A stretch of DNA of 64,000 nt, from the NCBI GenBank assembly GCA_016859345.1, contig CM029120.1, positions 4,215,001 through 4,279,000 on the forward strand, in the 5' to 3' direction. The notes under the pieces were generated by a model, which saw only the letters and a program-made list of their open reading frames with translations, was not told the origin of the DNA and did no database searches. Positions 13,836 through 25,719 of the stretch are shown here, one piece after another. The number at the start of each line of letters is the position of its first letter. The stretch's first letter is position 1. Both the position numbers and the translations under genes were made by a program. Origin of the DNA: Istiophorus platypterus. Its lineage: Eukaryota > Chordata > Actinopteri > Istiophoriformes > Istiophoridae.

Positions 13836-14934
13836 TATTTATTTATTTTTAAAAGTTGCGTCTGGTGCCTGCCTCTTTCAATTTGCCGATCCGTGATTGG
13901 ACCGGCTGGACAGGTGTCCCAGAAGGATGCCACCCGAGCATAATCATTTATTTATTTATTTATTTATTTATTTACACCCCACTCTCACACGCACACTAAT
14001 TAGCAAAGCCTTGGAATTGCCGCTAATTGAATAAACCTTCGTACCGCCAGAGAGATGGCAACCGCTTTGAACACATTACAGCTGCGCGCTACAGCTGCTC
14101 CTAGCCGCTAACTCGCGGACGGACAAACAAGCGCAAGGTCTGGGTTTGTGGCGCGAAGATGTGTGCCTGTTACTTTTTCTCTTTATCTGTGATCTCGGCT
14201 CGGGTCGGCTGAGCATCTTTCTCTGGAGGAAACACTTCAGACGGCTCTTTAACGTGCACTTCAGACACCGCACGTGCTGAAAATTGCTGTGAGAGCTCCA
14301 GAATGGTTTTATCTGAAAGGTTTCCTTCATCACTGCCCAGGGGGGAAAAAAACAACAACAAAAAAGAAAAAAGAAAAAACAAAAACATGTATCTCTAAAA
14401 GATGGACCTTTCATAAAAAGAGAAAACCTTGGCTGTGGATATTTGTGGTGAGATTAGAAGTTGAGAAAGAAGTCTGGGTTAACTCAAATCAGCGGAAAGT
14501 TGGAGCTTTTGGTATGTCTGGGTTAAACAAAACCATGGTTCCAACAACGGTTCAATGATTACAGCAATGGTTATGTTATTATGTCATGAATATGTAATTG
14601 AAATGCTGTTGAAACAACGGCCCTACAACACAGACATCCAAAAAGGTTCCAATTTACAATTCGGTTTGGCCCAGTTTTGATCTAGATGCCAAGACATCTT
14701 TTTACTTGCCAGATGCAAGAACAAGCTCACTGTTACTTTTTAATCTTGGTGACAATAATTCTTACAAACGTTCAACATCTATCGGCTCTGGATCCGTCAG
14801 GATCTGCTCAGTTTCAGTCGCCGTTGTTTTGAAGAGCTGCCGACAAACTCGTGGAAGATGCCACCGCCAACCAGCGGTTCGGCGGTGGCATTATGTAATC
14901 GCAGAGCCGTGCCAACGCAGAAGTATAAATGCTC
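13836..14934. other. Single-copy non-coding sequence with a short TTTA array
   Basis: Unique sequence right of the duplicated unit, with a second short TTTA run at about 13948-13974 ending in TTTACACC, the same junction word that ends the giant array at 12704. A purine-rich A-run stretch lies at 14346-14387. Overlapping open frames on both strands near 14076-14558 are short, lysine- or phenylalanine-rich products of the homopolymers and match no family I know. Confidence 0.5.
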
Positions 14935-15560
14935 ACGATGGCGTCCCACACATACATTGGCCTTGAGAGTGACAATGCTACCATGCTGATGTTTAGGAGA
15001 TGACATTTACCACATTTACCATCATAGTTTATCATTTCAGCTGAAATTTGCAAATAAAAACTTAACATAAATAGAAGTTGAGTATCAGTTGGAACGTCAG
15101 TTTTTTTGGGGTCTTTGGTCATAATACTGCTGGAGCAAGAGGTAAAGTTAGAGGTAAAGTTGTGGGATTACCAAAGTTATTAAAATACATCCTGAGGGAA
15201 CATAGGTACCTGTGGGAAATGTCATGGCAAACGACCCAATAGCTGTCAAGATATTTCGGTATTCAACAAAATTGTTAACTTCATGGTGGCACAGGAGGAA
15301 AAGGGGAATCACCGACGTCCCTCAGGATCCAACCTGTCAAGGGCATGAACGTCTGCGCAACACTTTTCATGGCAATTCGTCCAATGAATGGCCAGACATT
15401 TGGCCTAAACCGAGATGTCAACCTGCTGGTGGCCCTGGAGGAGAACTCAGGGGATCCCGGAAGTCATTAGAACGTATCCTCAGGAAGCCTTGAACCTCAT
15501 GATCATGAGGGGGACCTCAGCTGTTGTCGGGATATTTCGGTGCGGCTCTTCAGTCCAGAC
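14935..15560 (+). mobile_element. Common teleost interspersed repeat, degraded copy
   Basis: The text matches, from memory, a very abundant fish interspersed repeat whose hallmarks are ATGCTGATGTTTA, a TTACCATCAT stretch, a TTACCAAAGTTATT..ATCCTGAGGG word, CATGGCAA..CCAATAGCTGT and GATATTTC, and a second CAGGGGATCC..AAGTCATTAGAA module. They occur here in the expected order (about 14970-15010, 15160-15260, 15450-15550). Small indels break every frame. I cannot give a database family name from sequence alone. Related fragments lie at 36828-36962, 51062-51325 and, inverted, 52185-52600. Confidence 0.75.
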
Positions 15561-16508
15561 AGAGCATCCGACAGGAAGACCGACGCTGACGCCTACGTCG
15601 GCATCGCTGGAAGTCGCCAACCTTTGGAGATACATGGTTTTCACCGGGCAGCCGCCTCCCGCTCTTCCTGTGAAAACATCCACCTCTGACTACTGTAACC
15701 TCGCGCTTTTACACCAGCAGCTGAATTATGAAAGCAGTGGTTACTGTAATGCAAAACCTTTCTTACCATATCTCCCTCAAACTTTTAATAGCTATTGACG
15801 AAAACTGTGTTAGCCCCTTCTTCGCTCAGCCCACAATTACCAAACAAATTAGACTCCGATTCTGAGCCGCGAAGATGTTTGTTGTCTATTAAAAGCACAG
15901 ATAACTCTCATTGGAAAAATGTCGCAGAAATTGAGGGAAAGCCTCATTATCAGGTTGGTTTATTTTTCTCAGCTTGTTCCCATTATGTGAAACAGCATCT
16001 CTGATGAGCCAAGGACTCGCGCTGTGGTTTTGCGGTCAGAAGAACGCCGTCCTTGGTATTGTCACGGGAAGCGGCGCACATGGCCTTCATGCTCTGCAAG
16101 GCTTCCTCCCCAGCGCCACCCCCACAGAACTCTCTCTCCCGCCTAAACAAACTAATGAGGCCGAGCTGGGAGTCTGTAAGGGCCAAAATGTTGCTTCTGA
16201 GGAGTTGCGGGTGAACCTGTGCAGCCTTAACGTTCCTCACGTCTCCGCCAACCCGGCGGCGCTCTCTCTCTCTCTCTCGCTTGGGCCGAGGTGACCATAG
16301 GTGGCAGGTATGTCTAGTCATCCCCGGCCGGTGCGGCAGGAAACAGCGCTGGGAGCTGAGCTTTCACAGCGGGAGGCTCTTGCCCCCTAGAAAATAAGCC
16401 TTTGACATCGAGAGAGAGAGAGAGAAAAAGGCCTCATTTCTCTTGAAAGTAAAAATCACACAGCAATTAGGTGACGATATGTGTGACTGTAACGAAGCGA
16501 GCTACTGA

Positions 16509-16532
16509 ATCCCGACTCCGAAGGGTCGGGAT
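16509..16532. other. Perfect 8-bp inverted repeat with an 8-base loop
   Basis: ATCCCGAC and GTCGGGAT flank the loop TCCGAAGG. The hairpin lies in a low-repeat stretch (16480-16790). It lacks a U-tract, there is no adjacent gene, and it is too short for a miRNA precursor. It may be chance. Confidence 0.6.
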
Positions 16533-17344
16533 ACCTTAATCCGAAGTCACGACACTCTGCTGACCCCCTCGTTTCAGAGTATTCTCATTCATTATTCCCA
16601 TCGAACATATAACTAACTAAGCTCCCTGCCTGTATTTATGAGGCGCTCTGAAGGGAGTCGAGGGCTTTATGGTGACTTTAATATGTCGCTGACACCCCTA
16701 TTTCAATGGCCCACTGTTCTATGTATAAACTGAGCTCCATTAAGTCCAATAAAACCGAATACTTTATGATCCGTCATCGGCTTCCTTCTATTTTTGGCCC
16801 ATCCACAGCTGAAGAGCTCAGAGCATCGTTCCGATAAAAAACACGCAAGAGGAGAGCGGCGAGCGGAACAGCGGTTAATGTTGCCGTTTAATGTATGGAG
16901 GGGTCGAAGGGGTACCGGAGATGTCGAGGCGTCCGATAGTAGAGTGTGAATGGGGGGGGGGGCAGGAAGAGAGAGGGAGAGGCAGAGAGGCAGAGAGGTG
17001 ACGGGGTGGCCACAGCTTCATCTCAGAGGAATAGAGGAATAATTCATGCGGAGGAAAAAAGAAATAACAATCTGTGACATCTGCCTCTGTTGGTGATTAT
17101 TGTAGATATTTCCACCAGCGCGGCAGCCGCCGAGCGGTGCCCCCCACTTGAAACACATCGCGGAAACTGGAGAACAGCATCTTTTGATTGATATTCCAGG
17201 TGTGGCGATGCCCAAGGCAAAAATTGCAAGCCTACACAAAAAAAAACCAACAAAACACAGCCTATTGAAATTCTGATTCAGGCCTGCCCCAGTTTTCCCT
17301 CATATACATTTATATTGTTAGGGGCGTGGCCCAGGAAGGGGGAC

Positions 17345-17365
17345 TTATAAGATATTATCTTATAA
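17345..17365. other. 21-bp perfect palindrome, TATA-like
   Basis: TTATAAGATA, a central T, then TATCTTATAA. It lies just downstream of GGGGCGTGGCC, a GC-box-like word at about 17322-17333, and about 45 bases upstream of an ATG at 17411 that opens only a very short frame. The arrangement resembles a TATA-type promoter or a transposon fragment, but no transcript can be inferred. Confidence 0.5.
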
Positions 17366-18714
17366 ACAAGCGTGTGCAACGCCAGTACCTTCCTCTGTTC
17401 TTCGGCGCCATGATATCTCTGGATGCTAGGAGAGACAGGAAAAATCAAGATAATTCCGGCCCGTAATCAGATTTTCGTTTTCACCACTGAAAGCGGTGTC
17501 ACCAGTGAAGAAGTTCCACTACACGGCGAGATAAACCGGAAGAAAAAAACAAAAAACCCCACACCCGCATTAGCAAAATCTGTGTGATCATGCAAAGACA
17601 ATGACTTTGTAGGTAATTCTCTGTGCTGGATTGACTTTGGGAGCAGGGATTGGGGCCGGGGGGGTTATCATTGGAGGAAGTGGAGAGCCAGCTCAACGCA
17701 GTGTTCACCTCTTTAGCTGCGTATCTGCTCACGTTTAATTTCGGCGATGAGATTTTTGCAAAAGATGCTGGAAATTAATCGAGGAGCTCAGCGGGCAGCG
17801 GGTGCACGGCGTGACTCACGATACGCGGGGAAAACGTTATGAGGTTTAAACGCTGGAAAAAATGTTTCGCTTTTTACTGAATCAAAGAAAGAATATTTCT
17901 TTTCATTGTACCTGAAACATTTTCAGATGCTGAACGGATTCCTCACAGGTGCCATCATTACGCCGGTTTAACTAGGAGCTGTGACGCATCCTGATGCCCT
18001 CGCAGGCTTTCGTTCCAAGCCATGTTCAGTCGGGTGTGGACGACGGTGAGAGTCAGTCACTGGCCCCGGCTCCTTCCTGAAGGCAGCGATGTGCTTTAGA
18101 AAGTGAAACCGAGCTCCCTGTGATAATTTTACACTGATGTCAAGCTGGTTCCGGACACAACGCTGCAAGCAAATATCCGCGTACGTGCTGGGCCCCTGGA
18201 GTCCGCTCGCTTAGTGGCGCCCCGAGACCCCGTGACAGACGGGGCTCCCTGCGAACGGCGACCAGAGGAAGAAGTTGACCGGAGTTGGTCGAATGACAGT
18301 GGAAGCGCGAATCTGAAATAAATCTGTACAATGAAAGTTTAATATTGGGGTTGAGATGATGAGCAACAGGAAAAAAAGAAGAGAAATCGACACATGAAAT
18401 AAATAGGTGAAGATTTTTTCTTTTTAAAAAATGATGTTAAAACAAATAGTAACTTACAAGTAGCATGAAAGGGACGATGGAGCCGCTGATTCCAGTGAAA
18501 ATCAGCAATCAAGTGCAACTCACGGGCAACAAGCTGAACAGAACCAGTCGTGATATAGAGGCCAAAAGGCCACGAGGCAACAAACCACTTATACAGCGCT
18601 GGGGGGGGTAACGAGGTAGAACAGGATTGTTAGAATTCTGGGCGACCATCGGATGTTATTTGAGTTAAAGTGCCTGAAAAACAGCTGCAATGACTCAGAA
18701 ATATCAGTTTAGGT

Positions 18715-18840
18715 GGAGGGGGAATGCTGGAAAGCTATGGGGGGGTGTCAGTGGTCACAGGGGACCATGGGGGTGTAGGGGCATGCAAGCAATGTGAAGT
18801 GTGTCAAAGCCATTTTTGGGGGGGGGGTTGTGAAGGGGGC
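18715..18840 (+). other. G-run cluster with quadruplex potential
   Basis: At least six runs of four or more G fall within about 125 bases, including runs of seven at about 18739 and of about ten at 18818. Some loops exceed seven bases, so only part of it fits a strict quadruplex pattern. No gene is adjacent. Confidence 0.55.
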
Positions 18841-20344
18841 ATGTTCAAGGTTAAACAGGGTGTTAAGTAAAAAAAAGAAAAAAAGCATGAAAAATAACTA
18901 ATTCACTGCTGTTTTGAGGATCAAGAATGAACCTTGTAAACTAAGGTTTCACATCAAAATGGCCCAACGGTCCTTGGAAGACTTTTACGTCGACCTCCCC
19001 ACAACAACCAGGGAAACTCGTTCTGGACAAACGAGGACAAACGTGCACCAAGACGTCACCGTGATCCGAGCTGGGAGGCAAAACGGAAGCCCCGCTTGCC
19101 CCGGCTCTGACTGCACGCCTGCCCCCGCGCCCCTTCGGTTTCTCCACCCATGGCGTTCTCTCGCCCCCGTCCCCCAACACAGAATCAGGATACAGCGAAA
19201 CGCCACCGGATCGGGCGCAGATCGGCCGAGAGCGGCACCGTACCCACAAAGCTGTTACACGTATTCTGATGTATACATAGTGAAACATAATGTCCTGTTA
19301 ACTGACTGCACTTCTTTATGTCTCATTCATTACTTGATATGAGAATTATATTGTAATACAAATGGCAGTGATATCCAAACCAGTAGAGCAGAATTAAAAT
19401 ACCACTTGCACAAAATGAGATGCAGCCTTAAATGTTATCACACAAAAATCTTTAGAGAATTTATCTATTGATTACTATTAAAAAAACATGAAGGCTTCAA
19501 ATAGAAATGCCCCATGATGTTCATACCTCATTGCTGTTCACACTCATAAAGGTGTGTTCTCGGTCGAAAGCATACATCTCACTGCGTGTGTTTTTTTTCC
19601 ATTTGTAATCACCTGTGTGTGTCTGTGTCTGTGCAATTCATACCTCTGGCCCCTGATGGAGTAATGACTGAGTAAAAAAAAATGGTATCGGTGAATAACC
19701 TCATCAAACCCCCACCGATCCACCATGGGCGTCTGTTGCACGGGCAAGTAAGCTAGACCGAAAAGAACAAATTAAATTTGATTCCGCCGCCACCAAGGTC
19801 ACGAAAAAAGCTCAGGCGACAGATATTTATCTTTCAGTTTTCATGAGTTCCTCTAAGATCAGTTAAAGAGACTGAGCCGAAACCTTGACCAGCAGGGTGA
19901 CACCGTTTTTTTTTCTTCCTCTCAAATATTCATCCACGTTGCATTCTCATCACACAAAAAATGAATTTTTGAAGGAATGTATTCCCACTTCAGGTAACAG
20001 CTCAGTCCAGCAGACTTGCAAGTCACGGATCACCTTTGTTGAATTCTGACCTGTGGGGAAAAAAAAATAAAAAGGTATTCTCCAGTGTCTAGCCAATCTG
20101 AGACAAAAGGTGGGACCAAAAGGGTATTTAGAAAATATTGATTTTTATATTACTGCAGTGCGAGAGGCAGCAGCATAGGAGGGATCCTTCATGGCTGCAA
20201 CAGGGATAGAAGATAATACCAATAAAGCATTCGAAGGCAAAGTTATTGCCTGCAGCTTGCGCTTGCAGCCCTTCAATCCCTTTCGCCTCAAAATGCAAAT
20301 ATTTTTTTCTCACTAGCTGACTACTCGCTTAACCCCTTCCCCAA

Positions 20345-20825
20345 ACCAGGGTCGTCCAGTCATAAGCTCCATTTATGGAGCAGTGCAATGCAGGGAGGGA
20401 TGCACAGACCTATATGTCGGTGAAAAACTAGGCAACCATCACACAAACGTGCGGCGCCACACAGGAGGGCCAACGCCCCAAGACAGGACTTGGCGGATTA
20501 CCTGCACCTGAAGGGTTAAGGGTCACTCTTTCAATGACCCCAATTTACATGTCTCCCAGGGGATTAAACGAACATTCACACTTGGTCCTGGGCGACTCCA
20601 GAAAGACCGCGGCAGTCGTCACTTGGCCTCGGGTGACTTTGACGACCCCAACGATTGTTGTTAACAACAGCCAGGGGCACTAACGGACCAAGTGGTACTG
20701 ATGGCCCCCACCGGGGCTAAATAACTTGGTTTCCCACCAAGACGCCTCTTTGGACGATGAGAGGTGAAACGCCTTCAAGATCTACGGCCGAGTCCAGTTG
20801 CCCTTGGCTTAATTCTTCTTGGACT
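20345..20825 (+). pseudogene. Penelope-like retroelement 3' fragment with GIY-YIG-like motif
   Basis: Plus-strand translation from 20377 gives AVQCREGCTDLYVGE, closely resembling the GIY-YIG endonuclease start of fish Penelope-like (Neptune-type) elements, where the usual form is VQC..C..LYIGET. The LYVGE core is encoded at 20410-20424. The frame runs on past a GQDR-like stretch and stops near 20508, before the normal end, so the copy is broken. Downstream text (AGGGGCACTAACGGACC, GGTGAAACGCCTTCAAGAT, CGAGTCCAGTTGCCCTTG) resembles the 3' flank that accompanies these elements in fish genomes. In intact elements this domain nicks target DNA. Only this terminal part remains, with no reverse transcriptase. 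Assignment is from remembered family features; an L2-type tail follows immediately. Confidence 0.65.
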
Positions 20826-21655
20826 TTTATAGAGCCTGTTCAAGGCAGGAATTTTTACGGGAATTCTCGAGGAAGCTTACGTCCTCTTCGGCAAGATGTC
20901 CCAGATCCTTTTCCAATCTGTTGTGGCCAGTGCCACAATATTCTTCACTGCCGGAGCCAGTGACAACATCCATCCTGAACGAACTGGTCAGGAAGGGTGG
21001 CTCTTTGCCGGGGACTTCTCTGGAACCCCTGGAGCTGGTTGTGTTTTGTTCAGGGTGTTCATTGAGGGCATCCATCGGGCCGCCAAAGGCCCACTGAAAG
21101 GAACGCTTTCAGTGAAAGGAACGCTTTCAGTGGGAGACTGCTGCAGCTCTGCCGCGAGGAGGAGGGCGCTCCATGAATTCGTTCCTACCAGCCGCCATCA
21201 TTCCGTACAATGACTCTCCTCTGACAATAGTTTTACCTTGCAACAGGACAGACTGTTCACCTGAACTTTTTATTTATGGTGATTACGTATCGCAGCTGTT
21301 ATATATCAGATTAATCTTTCAAGGTTTGTGCAGCTCTATTTACTGTATATATTAACCCGACTTGCACCAATGTGCAGTGTGTTATAGTATATTTTATATT
21401 CTATCACAACCATAGAACATTTTATCCTCAAGAGAGTTATCGGCCTATCTTTTGTCTTTGTTTCTTTTTCCATTATTTCTATTTATTTTTATACTTTATT
21501 TAGTCCATCTAGTCATAACAAAGAATCAAGCCTTTAATATTTTGTGTAAATATGTTTGGGATTCATGTGAAGTAGCTGCTGCAGCACTGCAATCTCCCTT
21601 TGGGTTTACTGAAGTACTCTATCTGTCTATCTCTCTATCTGTCTATCTCTGATGC
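20826..21655 (+). pseudogene. L2/Rex1-like LINE 3' end, frameshifted ORF2 C-terminus and tail
   Basis: Several plus-strand pieces match the C-terminus of CR1/L2/Rex1 group ORF2: QSVVASATIFF (from about 20908) for the usual ESVV.S...F segment, then in another frame ILNELVRKGGSLPG for the N.L..KAG...G segment, then SFLPAAIIPYNDSP near 21176-21217 for the SFFP.AI..YN motif. These pieces lie in different frames, so the copy is a dead relic. The 3' end is diagnostic: CTGCAATCTCCCTTTGGG followed by GAAGTACT and (TCTATC)n at 21586-21650, the usual end of these LINEs in fish. The RT core and 5' part are absent, as expected for 5' truncation. An 18-base unit has doubled inside the frame at 21096-21131. 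Confidence 0.8.
21092..21132 (+). repeat. Tandemly doubled 18-base unit forming hairpins
   Basis: The unit GAAAGGAACGCTTTCAGT occurs twice in a row (21096-21113, 21114-21131). Its ends are complementary: CACTGAAAG and CTTTCAGTG flank GAACG, giving a 9-bp stem in the first copy. It lies inside the LINE relic and preserves frame (a multiple of three). Confidence 0.85.
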
Positions 21656-24600
21656 TCCTTATTAACATATCTATGGATATGGATCGTCAGCTGGTGAGGA
21701 TGTTGGCTTTTCACTTCGGAAATGCGGCTTTAGCCTCAGTCTTGTAGAATAATCTATATGTAGCCATCAAGTGCATCATTTTTTTTAATTTTGCTTTGGA
21801 CAAAGGTGCCTGCAGACTCACTGGAATGAAAATGTAATATGTAAGAGGGCAGATGGGGCGATCAACCAACTAGAGCGACGTGGCAGACAGGCACGGGGGT
21901 AATTTGAAACAGCTTCCCTTCCTCGCAGAGACCAAACAAACATCCCCCGCCTGCCTCAGCCATTAAGGTGTCAGATACATTTAGCGCCGAAGGTCATCCC
22001 TTGGCACGCCTGGACGCCCTGGCTTGACCCGGTGATGCAGGTAGATTCAATTGAAACAGCACGAAATGAAACTCTTAATGAGCTGCTGCATGTCACCATC
22101 TCTCCCTGCCCCTCCCCCCCGTTCAGCGTCGGAAAGGGTGTGGGGCTGCAACTGAGTTAATTGGTGGTTTTTGGTTCAAAAACCACACGTCTGCAGAAAG
22201 TGTGCTTTTCAGAGAGTGTTCATTTTTCCATTGGCACCTGCTGCAGGAACTATACTTATGGATTATAGTTTATAGATAACCCAGTAGAGTTTATAATACT
22301 TCCCTGAGGCAAGAAACCTGCTTAACACTTCATTTACTGCATAAAAATAGCTCCTGTGTGGTCGCTCTTATGACATTAGGGAATATTGTTCACAAAAACC
22401 TTCAACATCTCACCCGCCCTCCGACACCTCATCCTGAAGAAATGAGACAGGGCTACGGTGTGAAGAGCAGTGGAGAACCACGTGAGGCCGAATAAATCAA
22501 TGTATCCTTCCCTAACTTCAGAGCTCACATCACTACCTTGGCTCAGTGCAGATCACCCAGGGGTATAACCTAGATGTTTCAGGGACGCGGGTGAATAGGG
22601 ACTTCAAACACGCACCACAGGCTTGGCATTAAAAATAGCAGATGAATGTATGAATAATGAGGCAACCTATAAAAAAAAAAGAAGATGTGATTACTGCAAG
22701 GATAAGTTAAAGTCAATAGTTGAGGTTTGTATATTGAAAGGAAAGCAAATGCAACTATTCATCTCTTTGTCCATGTATCCATCCATTTAGCCAGTCCATT
22801 GGCTGCATCCAGCCCGTAACCACATTACTACGGTGCCGTCCAAAGGCGACTTTCTGGGACCACTGATGCTGCAGTGATTGGCGGGAATGGTGCCACATGA
22901 CCCGCGGGCGATGCATGATGCATGCACTTGAAAGATGGAACCCGACACGGAACATGATAGGGACCTAAAAGTAAAAACGGCCCTTCCCTCTGTCGGGAGG
23001 TAAACTTTTGCCTGGTTCCCTCCAATGGTCGGTTGAAGCCTATAAGATCTTAATACTGCATCACTGTTATATGAAATTTACTAGAGGTGAAAGCCTTGAC
23101 TATACACCCCCTGAGACAATAGAGCATATACATACAGTACATGCAATATCATTTATCGATGCCTTTGCAGTTTGTTCCCCATCTCAAGCTCGTGACCTGA
23201 GGCTACATTAACCACTACTAGCATGACACTACCGAAACTCCACCGCACTGTTGGTGGTCAAGTGGCTTTGCCGGTCAAAGGCGTCACGTTTAGAGGAATA
23301 TGTGGAACAAAATAGATCATATCGCCGGTTCTGCTGCATCAACTTTCCAAGTCCAACAATCTTATGGAAGTGCAATGCTAAACTGGCAGAGTGCTCTTTT
23401 AGTACCTCCTATATTAGGCTATTTTCAAGAACATCGCAAATCACTATGCAGAACTGTTTACGGCAACATGGGGATGCAGTTTCTTTTAGGCATTAAATTG
23501 TCTGGATGAGCCAAAAAGTGGACATTCCTGTCTGTTTTTTTAAATCCATAAACCATTTTCTCAAGTGACTTTCAACAAAAACATCACAACATAAACATAC
23601 AAAATTTATAATACCGCATTTAGTTCCACTGAAGTTCCTGTGTTTACAGCCTTTTGATTAAACATCACTCACATCTAACATCCAAGTGTTAAATATGAGG
23701 AATCATGTTTTTTTTTTTTTCCCCTGAAGGCGAAATCCCTCCAGCAAGGCACTATATAACATGGTAGCGTCTAAAGAGTTTAGGCATTAGGGTGTAACTG
23801 CAGACCAACTCTGCTTCTACAACTGGTGCCTCACAGTAGAAAAAAATATTCATTCATTGGGTTAAATCTACTTAATATTAGCAACAGAAATAATTGCTCT
23901 ACCTTTGTGTCATTGTTTGCGAGGCCTCTATGTGGAAATCATTCCTTTGCTACTGTTTGTTCTATGAGACATCGACACACACCGTAATCAATCTCCAAAC
24001 GCTCTGGGGAAGGTGCGTTGAGATGTACAAGACAGTCCAACAAAAGCGTTGTGCCGGAGCAGCATACAGCATCGAAGCACCTGACACAGAGTAAATCGTG
24101 TTCAGTTCCTTTGGCAGCTCTTGAACGCACATCTGGCACTGAACCATTATTCTTTTCAAAAGCGAAAATAAGAAAAAAGTTAACGTATTTGTCCAACATG
24201 CTGAACTCAAAATGAAAAGGTTACGATGTACGAGTTGGATATATACATATAGAAGTGTTTATATATAATTGTCTACTGTACCTGCTTATGTTTTCACACG
24301 TTGCTGAGGTTACACAGGTTACTTAGCAACTTTAGAGCAAGCCCACCAATTTAGAGCAGCGATTTAAACTGCAAGGATAATCCACAACAGGCCATATGGT
24401 TCGGAGGGGATTATCCTTCCTCTACCATGAGAACCTGGCAGGGAATCAATATATAAATGTTACTTAAATGAAAAGTGTTTTTTAGAGTCGTCTTCATCAA
24501 GCTTGAAAAAAGTAACGTTATTTCATGACTGTAACAATCAGCGGAAGCCTTTCAGGCACAAGTATTTATTTACGATGGAGAATACGTTGTTCATTTGTCC

Positions 24601-25073
24601 GTATGTTTGCTCCCTCCGCAAGTAGACTAAACGTGTCTCTCCATGCCCGTGGCGAAGACGGCTTTAACCGCATCCTTCCAGCCAACCAAGACAGAAGATT
24701 CACCCGGACCCTGATACAAGAGAGAATGAATTATTTAGTAAAGAATCTGGGTTGGAAGCAGAGTAGCTGTGCTGGCCGGCTGCCAGGTTTCAGTGGGTGC
24801 AGAGCAGGATTTTGCAAAACTTCACCGGCTTTTAAAAGAAATATCTGACCTCGACTACTCTTTTGTTGTTAGATGTGTGATGTTCGGCGCCTTGTGGGAG
24901 GTGCTGTTTTTTTTGTGATGTGTTGCAGTCGAGTCTCGAGGTGTACCCAGTGTCCTTCAACCTGCCTCGCCTCCTTTACTCTAACAGCCTCCACTGAACG
25001 GGTGTGAGCTTGTTTCGCTCTGCTGTGGTTTGCTCGTGGAGGCAGAGAAAGCAGAGGAAAAACTGAAAGTGAG

Positions 25074-25077
<4 letters not shown>
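21656..25077. other. Non-coding sequence, no gene seen
   Basis: Open frames are under 110 codons and share no family I know. Small features include a poly-T run near 23709-23720. Parts of 22740-23030 and 23200-23510 have a worn-transposon look, with overlapping frames on both strands, but I cannot assign them. Confidence 0.45.

Positions 25078-25127
<50 letters not shown>
25078..25127. repeat. (AT)n microsatellite, about 50 bp
   Basis: Uninterrupted alternating A and T, followed by TTTATTTATTTAT and a T-run. It is able to extrude as a cruciform or stall polymerases. Confidence 0.95.
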
Positions 25128-25129
<2 letters not shown>

Positions 25130-25701
25130 TATTTATTTATTTATTTTTTTTTCCCTATCCCCTCACTTTTCTTGTAGCAAAGGGAAGCAACAAAGGGAGC
25201 TGAAAATCGGCCTCTCTCTGCTGCCCCAACAATGGATTTCTCCTTGTATAATTATTGAATATCTTCAAAGTGGTGGCTCATGAAAGGGGCACTTGATCTT
25301 CTTAATTCTTAAAGCAGTGGTCACACCGGAGTTTGGCACAGCAAAATGCATCCAGATGTGTTCATGAAGCAGCTTGTACTCATGGGATTCCACTTAAAAG
25401 CCGGTGTGCCAGGAACAAACTAGCTCTAGTCAGTCAATAACTCTCCTACCTACTACTTTCGCTATTATGTGCCTGTTACCCCCCCCCCCCCCATTTGTTC
25501 TCATCTAATTCTGCTAATGGAACAAGGGTATTGTGTCATAAAATCTTATCTCACAACAGAAAAAAAAACCAAGTCCGAGCAGTTATTCAGTCAGTAAGAG
25601 GAGGTTATAGAGGCAACAAAGCTACTAACAAGCTATGCTAACATTAGCTTCCTCCATTTTGGACACTCCTGATCTCTGTTCCCTGAGAGGTTAGCATTGT
25701 C

Positions 25702-25719
25702 GGGGGGGGGGGGGGGGGG
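25702..25719. repeat. Poly-G run of 18 bases
   Basis: An uninterrupted G run. Such runs are uncommon in vertebrate DNA and are often misread in length. It lies in otherwise unremarkable non-coding sequence. Confidence 0.9.

Larger units (their letters stand above)
15561..20340. other. Non-coding sequence, no gene seen
   Basis: About 4.8 kb without a recognisable exon or transposon. It includes a perfect small hairpin at 16509-16532, a 21-base palindrome at 17345-17365, and G-rich stretches at 16950-16963 and 18715-18840. Open frames of up to 142 codons (18914-19342 plus, with minus-strand overlaps) have no conserved domain I recognise and are probably chance frames in a GC-richer patch. Confidence 0.5.

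Noticed and set aside
16509..16532. Hairpin as a terminator or miRNA precursor
   Set aside because: The stem is only 8 bp, there is no U-tract, no adjacent gene and no longer precursor fold evident.
18914..19342. 142-codon plus-strand frame with a 115-codon minus-strand partner
   Set aside because: Frames are open on both strands in a GC-richer patch, with no domain, no splice context and no repeat family.
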